Shown: piece by piece, positions 58,960-64,000 of the stretch | Layout: each line of letters begins with the position of its first letter | Numbering within the stretch: the first letter of the stretch is position 1 | Assembly: GCA_965232405.1 (NCBI GenBank) | Contig: OZ246966.1 | Coordinates: 2,046,001 to 2,110,000, forward strand | Direction: 5' to 3' | From: RCIO01 sp965232405 | GTDB taxonomy: Bacteria; Pseudomonadota; Alphaproteobacteria; Rhizobiales; Rhizobiaceae | Length of the DNA: 64,000 nucleotides | The notes under the pieces: generated by a model | Seen by the model: the letters and a program-made list of their open reading frames with translations, nothing else | Database searches by the model: none | Told to the model about the DNA's origin: nothing | Made by a program: the position numbers and the translations under genes

Positions 58960-60063
58960 ATGACCGAAAACCAGCGTCCCCAACCGAATTTGGGCATCAT
59001 GGATATCGCCGCCTATGTGCCTGGCAAGGAAGGCGCGCCGGGGCTGGCGAAGGTCTACAAGCTGTCATCGAACGAAACACCGCTGGGTGCCTCGCCCGCT
59101 GCGCGCGCGGCCGCGCAGGCGGTTATCGACAAGGCCGAGATTTATCCCGACGGCGCGTCAAACGCGCTACGCGAAGCGATTGGCGCCGTGCACGGGCTGA
59201 ACCCGGCCAACATCGTCTGCACCAACGGGTCGGACGAGGCGATCGCGCTTCTGGCGCAGGCCTATATCGGGCCGGGCGACGAAGGCATTTTCACCGAGCA
59301 CGGGTTTCTGGTCTACCGCATCGATATTCAGGCTGTGGGCGGCAAGCCGGTAGCGGTGCCCGAGACCGAGGAGCGGGCCGACGTCGATGCGATACTGGCT
59401 GCGGTGACGGACCGGACGAAGATCGTCTTTCTCGCCAACCCGAACAATCCGACCGGCACCTACATTCCGGTCGACGAGGTTCGGCGGCTGCATGCCGGTT
59501 TGCCTAAGTCCGTGCTTCTGGTGCTCGACGCGGCCTATGCCGAATATGTGCGTCGCAACGACTATGAAGCGGGTATCGAGCTGGTATCGGCCAACGACAA
59601 TGTCGTCATGACCCGGACCTTCTCCAAGATCCATGGACTCGCCGGCTTTCGCATCGGCTGGCTCTACGGGCCGTCTCATGTGGTCGACGCGCTCAATCGC
59701 ATCCGCGGTCCTTTCAACGTCAACGCGGTGGCGATTGCCGCCGGCGTTGCAGCCGTCCGCGACCGGGCGCATGTCGACAATGCAGTCGCCTTCAATGATG
59801 AGTGGCTCGCCTGGCTGACCCGGGAACTGGAAGCGCTGGGGCTCAGGGTGACGCCCAGCGTCGGCAATTTCGTGCTCATTCACTTCGACGGCTCAGGCAC
59901 GACAGCCGAAGAGGCCGATGCTTACCTGACCGCGCGCGGGTTTGTGCTGCGCCGGGTGACCGGTTATGGTTTTCCAAATGCGTTGCGCATGACTGTGGGG
60001 CCGGAAGAGGCCAATCGCGGCGTCGTTGCCGCCTTGCGCGAGCTGCTCGGCAAACAGGCTTAG
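58960..60063 (+). CDS. hisC: Histidinol-phosphate / aromatic aminotransferase HisC
   Basis: 367-residue fold-type I PLP aminotransferase. 'YKLSSNETPLGASP' at the N-terminus, 'FLANPNNPTGTYIP' and the PLP-lysine motif 'TFSKIHGLAGFRIGW' are diagnostic. HisC copies next to tyrC often act on imidazole acetol phosphate and aromatic keto acids. ATG 58960 (MTENQRPQ) is preferred to a longer frame that begins in the riboswitch. Followed by tyrC six bases later; operon for aromatic amino acids and histidine. Confidence 0.93.
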   Translation: MTENQRPQPNLGIMDIAAYVPGKEGAPGLAKVYKLSSNETPLGASPAARAAAQAVIDKAEIYPDGASNALREAIGAVHGLNPANIVCTNGSDEAIALLAQAYIGPGDEGIFTEHGFLVYRIDIQAVGGKPVAVPETEERADVDAILAAVTDRTKIVFLANPNNPTGTYIPVDEVRRLHAGLPKSVLLVLDAAYAEYVRRNDYEAGIELVSANDNVVMTRTFSKIHGLAGFRIGWLYGPSHVVDALNRIRGPFNVNAVAIAAGVAAVRDRAHVDNAVAFNDEWLAWLTRELEALGLRVTPSVGNFVLIHFDGSGTTAEEADAYLTARGFVLRRVTGYGFPNALRMTVGPEEANRGVVAALRELLGKQA

Positions 60064-60069
60064 CCGACT

Positions 60070-61023
60070 ATGGTACAGGTGGTCAGAAAACTTGCCGTTA
60101 TCGGGCAGGGGCTGATTGGCTCCTCGATCACCCGCGCCGTGGTGGAGCGCGGAACCGCGGCTGAAATCGCCGTCACGGATGCCTCCGACAAAGTGCGCAA
60201 GCGGGTGCGCGAACTGGGCCTTGGCGAAGCCCGGGTTGTCGACAGCGCGTCGGAAGCCGTTACCAATGCCGATCTGGTCGTCATTTGCGTTCCGGTCGGG
60301 CAGATTGCCGCTGTCGCGGCCGAAGTGGCACCGGCCATGAAGCCCGGCGCGGTGCTCTCCGATGTGGGCTCGGTGAAGGCGTCCGTGGTGTCGGCCATCC
60401 TGCCGAACTTGCCGGACGCGATCGCGCTCGTGCCCGCCCATCCGCTGGCGGGAACGGAGTTGTCCGGTCCAGAGGCTGGCCTGCCCAGTCTCTTCATCAA
60501 TCGCTGGTGCATCCTGACGCCTCCGGACGGGACCGAACCGGCGGCGATCGAGAGGGCAAGACAGTTCTGGGAAGCGCTGGGCTCGAAGGCCGAGATCATG
60601 ACGCCGGAGCATCATGATTATGTGCTGTCGATCACCAGCCACCTTCCACATGTGGCAGCCTATTCGATCTTTCACACGGCGCTCAAATATGAGCGGGAAA
60701 CCAATTCGGACGTGGTGAAGTTTTCCGCTGGCGGCTTCCGCGATTTTACACGCATCGCTTCGTCGAATCCCACCATGTGGCGCGACATCTTCCTGGGAAA
60801 CAAGGCCCAGGTTCTGGAAATCCTGCGCCGCTTCATGGGTGATCTGGAGGAATTTGCCGACGCTATCGAGAAGGAAGACGGCGAAAAGCTGGAGAAGCTT
60901 CTGTCGACCAGTCGTCTGACGCGGCGCAAGGTGATCGAGAAGGAGCATATTTCGCTCCAGCCGAAGCCGGATTCGCTGAAGTCCGATCGCGCGTTGGCGC
61001 GGCCCTATTCGTCTGATTTTTGA
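60070..61023 (+). CDS. tyrC: Prephenate/arogenate (cyclohexadienyl) dehydrogenase TyrC
   Basis: 317-residue NAD(P)-dependent dehydrogenase of tyrosine synthesis. The Rossmann motif 'AVIGQGLIGSSITRAV' (residues 9-24), 'SDVGSVKASVV', 'AHPLAGTELSGPEAG' and the catalytic-type His in 'SITSHLPHVAAYSIF' are present. Six bases after hisC. Its stop (61021-61023) directly abuts the stop of the convergent DUF2125 gene. Confidence 0.93.
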   Translation: MVQVVRKLAVIGQGLIGSSITRAVVERGTAAEIAVTDASDKVRKRVRELGLGEARVVDSASEAVTNADLVVICVPVGQIAAVAAEVAPAMKPGAVLSDVGSVKASVVSAILPNLPDAIALVPAHPLAGTELSGPEAGLPSLFINRWCILTPPDGTEPAAIERARQFWEALGSKAEIMTPEHHDYVLSITSHLPHVAAYSIFHTALKYERETNSDVVKFSAGGFRDFTRIASSNPTMWRDIFLGNKAQVLEILRRFMGDLEEFADAIEKEDGEKLEKLLSTSRLTRRKVIEKEHISLQPKPDSLKSDRALARPYSSDF

Positions 61024-62016
61024 CTAGAGCGGCGGTATCCGGCCCAACTCGATGAAGCCGAGCCTGGCAGCGCCGTCGCGCACGATCAGCGGGATCGACT
61101 GATCGGGTCCGAGTGCTGCCAGCCCGGCACCCAGTGTCATCATCTGCGACCTGATTTCGGGGAAGGACTCCGACAGGATAGCCATGAGCGCGGCAGCATC
61201 GCTTGCTTTCAGCTGAAGCTCAGCATTGATAAGCCCGTCGGCGCTGACCGAAAACGGCCCGGAAACGGTCAGCGTACCGCCGCCCTCAACAGTGAGGTCG
61301 AGCTGGCGGATTTCGAGACTGGTTCCGCGCAGGGCCATATCGCGCTTTTCGGCCCGCAAGACGCCATCGATCACCTTGATGTCGCCAACGCCCGATACGG
61401 GCGGCAAGCTGATATCGGTGAGCACGGGGCCTGGGCTGACGGCATCAAACCGCAGACCGAGATCGGCATCTGCGCCGGCAGGGCGCAAATGCACCTGCGC
61501 CTGTTCGGCCTGCAAGAGGCCTGTCGCGCCCGTCCCGGGAGCATCGGCCTCGGCGGTCAGGTCGTTCGCAATGATCGACAGGCGCTCGGGAAGCGGCATA
61601 CCGAGCCGCGTGCTTGCCCGCAGGTTCTCCCATTTCAGGTGGAGCGGAAGAAGGCGGGGCAGGTTGACCCGCGCCGGCCCGTCCAGTTCAGCGATCACCT
61701 GCAAGGGAGCGTAGACCTGCGCAGCCGAACGGAATGCGCCGGCGTCGAAAGTGAGGCCGTCGATGCGCTTTTCGAAAAAGATGGAATCGCAGAACAAGCC
61801 GATGCGGAATGGATATCCGCGCGCCTCGACATTTTCGCACGCCGCACGGTCGCCGCTGCTGCTGAACCGGGTCAGCGCATTGTTCGCTTCGGCTACGAGG
61901 CGATCGGCTGCGTAGAACCAGCCGAATGTGTAGAGCGCGATTGCGGCTACAATTGCTGCTGCAAGCCAGATGAACCGGCTTTTCATGCGGGATGATTTGC
62001 GTCGGCTTGACGTCAT
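61024..62016 (-). CDS. DUF2125 membrane-anchored periplasmic protein
   Basis: 330 residues: an N-terminal basic stretch and one membrane helix (about residues 16-37, 'FIWLAAAIVAAIALYTFGWFYAADRL'), then a long beta-rich domain of the DUF2125 family, whose function is unknown. It resembles AsmA-like or lipid-transport-type beta domains only loosely. Two starts are possible, ATG 62016 (MTSSRRKSS) and ATG 61986 (MKSRFIWL); the second has the helix nearer the start. Divergent from chaC. Confidence 0.85.
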   Translation of the reverse strand: MTSSRRKSSRMKSRFIWLAAAIVAAIALYTFGWFYAADRLVAEANNALTRFSSSGDRAACENVEARGYPFRIGLFCDSIFFEKRIDGLTFDAGAFRSAAQVYAPLQVIAELDGPARVNLPRLLPLHLKWENLRASTRLGMPLPERLSIIANDLTAEADAPGTGATGLLQAEQAQVHLRPAGADADLGLRFDAVSPGPVLTDISLPPVSGVGDIKVIDGVLRAEKRDMALRGTSLEIRQLDLTVEGGGTLTVSGPFSVSADGLINAELQLKASDAAALMAILSESFPEIRSQMMTLGAGLAALGPDQSIPLIVRDGAARLGFIELGRIPPL

Positions 62017-62104
62017 GCGGCGCGCCTCGTTAACCGGGGTCCGTGGAGGCCGGCGACACACTTCCTTGTCCGGCAAATCTCCCCACGAGTTGGGAACCCG
62101 CGAT

Positions 62105-62641
62105 ATGGGCGATTTTTGGGTGTTTGGCTATGGCTCGCTGATGTGGCGGCCGGATTTTGCCCATGTCGAGACGCAGCGGGCGCGACTTTTCGGTTATCGG
62201 CGGGCGCTGTGCGTGATTTCACACGTACATCGCGGCACGCCGGAGCGTCCGGGGCTGGTGCTTGGGCTCGATCGCGGAGGTTCGTGCATCGGCATGGCAT
62301 TCCGGGTTCCTGGCGCTCTGCGCAGCGAGGTGATGGAAGCGCTGCGTGCCCGGGAACTGGTTACTCGGGTTTATCTGGAGCGGGAACTGCCGCTCAGGCT
62401 CGACACCGGCGCGACGGTGCCTGCGGTGTGTTACGTGGTTGATCGCGCCCATGAGCAATATGCGGGGCCGCTCGATGTCGACCACGCAGTGGCGCGGGTC
62501 CGTGGGGCTGTCGGACGTTCGGGTCCCAACGAGGAATATGTGCTCAACACGGTCGAGCATTTCGAGGCGCTCAACATCAGGGATCACTGGCTGGAAGCCG
62601 TGGCGCGGCAGATTTCCACCGATGGTAGTTCCGGCCGTTAG
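62105..62641 (+). CDS. Gamma-glutamylcyclotransferase, ChaC-like
   Basis: 178-residue ChaC-family enzyme, predicted to cleave glutathione to 5-oxoproline and Cys-Gly in the cytoplasm. 'VFGYGSLMWRPDF' is the substrate-binding signature, 'RALCVISHVHRGTPERPGLVLGLDRGGSC' follows, and a catalytic-type Glu lies in 'REVMEALRARE'-like context near residue 80. ATG 62105 (MGDFWVFGYG). Its stop overlaps by three bases the stop of the convergent acyltransferase gene. Confidence 0.92.
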   Translation: MGDFWVFGYGSLMWRPDFAHVETQRARLFGYRRALCVISHVHRGTPERPGLVLGLDRGGSCIGMAFRVPGALRSEVMEALRARELVTRVYLERELPLRLDTGATVPAVCYVVDRAHEQYAGPLDVDHAVARVRGAVGRSGPNEEYVLNTVEHFEALNIRDHWLEAVARQISTDGSSGR

Positions 62642-63444
62642 GCCTTTGTGGCGGCCTTCGGCTCGGTTCTGAGTTCTGCAAGCCGCTTGCGCGCCGTTTC
62701 GGGCATTGGCGGTGCATCAGGCGCGTTGGCAGCCTCGATCAGGAAGGCATCACATGCTGCTTCGGTCTCGGCGACAAGCCGCGCCTGAAAGGCTTCTTTT
62801 CCGAGACCTGGCGGTATCGGCGGCAGGAAGCGAGCCTTGATGGTTCCGGGATAGCGCAGGAATTTGCGGCGGGGCCACCACAGACCTGCCTGATGCGCGA
62901 CCGGCACGACCGGCAGATCGAGCTCGGAATAGATTTCGACAATGCCCCATTTGTACGCCGGTTCTGCGCCCGGCGGCCGTCGCGTTCCCTCAGGATAGAT
63001 GATGAGCTGGCGGTTGTTCTCGTGCATCTCCTTGCGGGTACGCGCGATCACGTCCTTCAGCGCCCTGGAGCGCTTGCCGCGGTCGACCGGGATCATGCGC
63101 ATCTTCATGATGTACCAGCCGAAAAAGGGAATCCATCTGAGCTCGCGCTTCAGGATGTAGAGCGGGTCACGGATATAAGGCAGGAAGGCAATCGTGTCCC
63201 AGAAAGACTGGTGCTTGGGCGCCAGAATGTACGGGCCGTCTGGCAGGTTTTCCTGCCCGGTGATTTCCATGTCTGTGCCGGCAATCACCTTCATCAGCCA
63301 CATCTCGGTTCGCGACCAGAATTTCGGCACGAACCAGGCCTGCCGGCGCGGCACGATGAAATAATACGGCGTCCAGACTATCATCTGGACAATCAGGTTG
63401 AGGTAGAACGCCGTGTTGAAGGCAAACGAACGCAGGTAGAGCAT
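62638..63444 (-). CDS. 1-acyl-sn-glycerol-3-phosphate acyltransferase (PlsC family)
   Basis: 268-residue membrane-associated acyltransferase. A hydrophobic N-terminus (about 7-30) precedes the catalytic H-x4-D 'KHQSFWD' near residue 77 and the 'YPEGTRRPPG' motif near residue 150. Predicted to make phosphatidic acid or a related lipid. It is followed on the same strand by nothing, its stop overlapping convergent chaC; upstream on the same strand is a YdcF-like gene 77 bases away. Confidence 0.93.
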   Translation of the reverse strand: MLYLRSFAFNTAFYLNLIVQMIVWTPYYFIVPRRQAWFVPKFWSRTEMWLMKVIAGTDMEITGQENLPDGPYILAPKHQSFWDTIAFLPYIRDPLYILKRELRWIPFFGWYIMKMRMIPVDRGKRSRALKDVIARTRKEMHENNRQLIIYPEGTRRPPGAEPAYKWGIVEIYSELDLPVVPVAHQAGLWWPRRKFLRYPGTIKARFLPPIPPGLGKEAFQARLVAETEAACDAFLIEAANAPDAPPMPETARKRLAELRTEPKAATKA

Positions 63445-63521
63445 CGGGTCCCGCAGCGGTGTGATGATCGGGGAGCGTCGTTACATTCAACTGGCCGAAA
63501 GGCAAGGCCGCGCCAGCGGCC

Positions 63522-64000
63522 TCATCCCTGATTGGCCGGTGCCGACGCCTCGATTTGCATCGGCGCAGGGTCGTCGACGAACTGGCGGAAGAGTGCCGCC
63601 AGATATTTCGTGTATTCGGTGAACAGCACGCGCAGTGCTTCCGGCTGGCGTATCCATTCACCGCCATCGAGCTTTGTGTTGACCACCGGGTAAGGAACGA
63701 TCCGCAGCGCGGCATTGACCCTGCGCATCTCGAGAAGGCTGCGCGGCATATGGTAGTTGTTGGTCACAAGGATCGCGCTGCCATAAGCGTTGGTGCTGAC
63801 CCATTTGGCGCTTTCGGCCGCATTGCCGACCGTGTCCAACGCGGCATGGTCGATGTCGATGCAGCAATCGAACAGAGACTGCTCGGCGCCCGTCGCACGC
63901 TGCAGGTCGCCGGCATTGGCGGCCGGGTTCACGCCGCTGATCAGGAGGCGCTTGCCCTTGCCGGAGCGTAGCAGCTCGACAGCGGCGTCGAGCCGGTAAT
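63522..64000 (-). CDS. YdcF/SanA-like DUF218 protein, 5' end outside window
   Basis: The C-terminal 159 residues of a DUF218 protein are visible; the frame is open to the window edge, where 'YRLDAAVELLRSGKGKRLLISGVN' leads in. 'NYHMPRSLLEMRRVN' is the family motif. YdcF/SanA/ElyC proteins are inner-membrane proteins linked to envelope and peptidoglycan or lipid-carrier metabolism. An AGGCCGC/GCGGCCT hairpin (63505-63522) overlaps the stop codon. Confidence 0.85.
   Translation of the reverse strand, partial: YRLDAAVELLRSGKGKRLLISGVNPAANAGDLQRATGAEQSLFDCCIDIDHAALDTVGNAAESAKWVSTNAYGSAILVTNNYHMPRSLLEMRRVNAALRIVPYPVVNTKLDGGEWIRQPEALRVLFTEYTKYLAALFRQFVDDPAPMQIEASAPANQG

Overview
The window is a piece of an alphaproteobacterial chromosome, most likely from the Hyphomicrobiales (Rhizobiales; Phyllobacteriaceae/Mesorhizobium-like). 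The evidence is the high GC content, aerobic cobaltochelatase genes cobS-cobT beside a J-domain protein and bolA, a SAM-II riboswitch in front of metA divergent from hisC-tyrC, a NasS-NasT nitrate system, and DUF2125, DUF3108 and DUF883 genes. I saw no insertion sequence, prophage, CRISPR array or tRNA. About 67 protein genes are supported, two of them cut by the window edges.

Layout. 1-9.6 kb is a catabolic region: a CUT1-type ABC importer with an enolase-superfamily enzyme, a divergent IclR regulator with a lactonase-like amidohydrolase, and an opposing MaoC / class III CoA-transferase / leaderless solute-binding-protein operon. 9.7-21.7 kb is a complete assimilatory nitrate locus: nasT, nasS, an ANTAR-type RNA leader, nrtA, nrtB, a fused double-ATPase nrtCD, nirB, nirD, nasA. 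21.8-33.5 kb is mixed: enoyl-CoA hydratase, DUF3108, rpmB, a YhhQ transporter, a phytanoyl-CoA dioxygenase-like protein with an AraC regulator, a small cytochrome cluster with a methionine-rich micropeptide, cobT/cobS, a J-domain protein and bolA. 33.5-38.5 kb holds a quinone/aromatic-detoxification-like operon (ring-cleaving dioxygenase, hydrolase, two GNATs, ThuA), envelope stress genes, an unassigned 390-base stretch and twin glycine-zipper lipoproteins. 38.5-43.3 kb is a xylose ABC operon (xylF-xylH-half-size xylG) with a divergent ROK repressor. 43.3-52.6 kb has a coupled vanadium-haloperoxidase/CRTAC1 pair and pstSCAB-phoU-phoB with a Pho box. 52.9-64 kb is housekeeping and small metabolism: EamA, YhhN, cupin, gloB, methyltransferase, nitronate monooxygenase, metA with SAM-II riboswitch, hisC, tyrC, DUF2125, ChaC, PlsC and the end of a YdcF-like gene.

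How it works together. Nitrate enters by NrtABCD, is reduced by NasA and NirBD, and the operon is probably controlled by NtrC (nitrogen status) and by NasS-NasT acting on a leader with two hexaloop hairpins before a terminator. Phosphate, xylose and an unknown sugar-acid-like compound each have their own ABC importer and regulator. In all four ABC operons a perfect GC-rich stem-loop lies just after the binding-protein gene and before the next gene, a recurrent device for making more binding protein than membrane components.

The least explained items are the leaderless binding-protein homologue at 6745-7884, the haloperoxidase/CRTAC1 pair, the Met-rich micropeptide at 28169-28282 and the stretch at 37409-37800.
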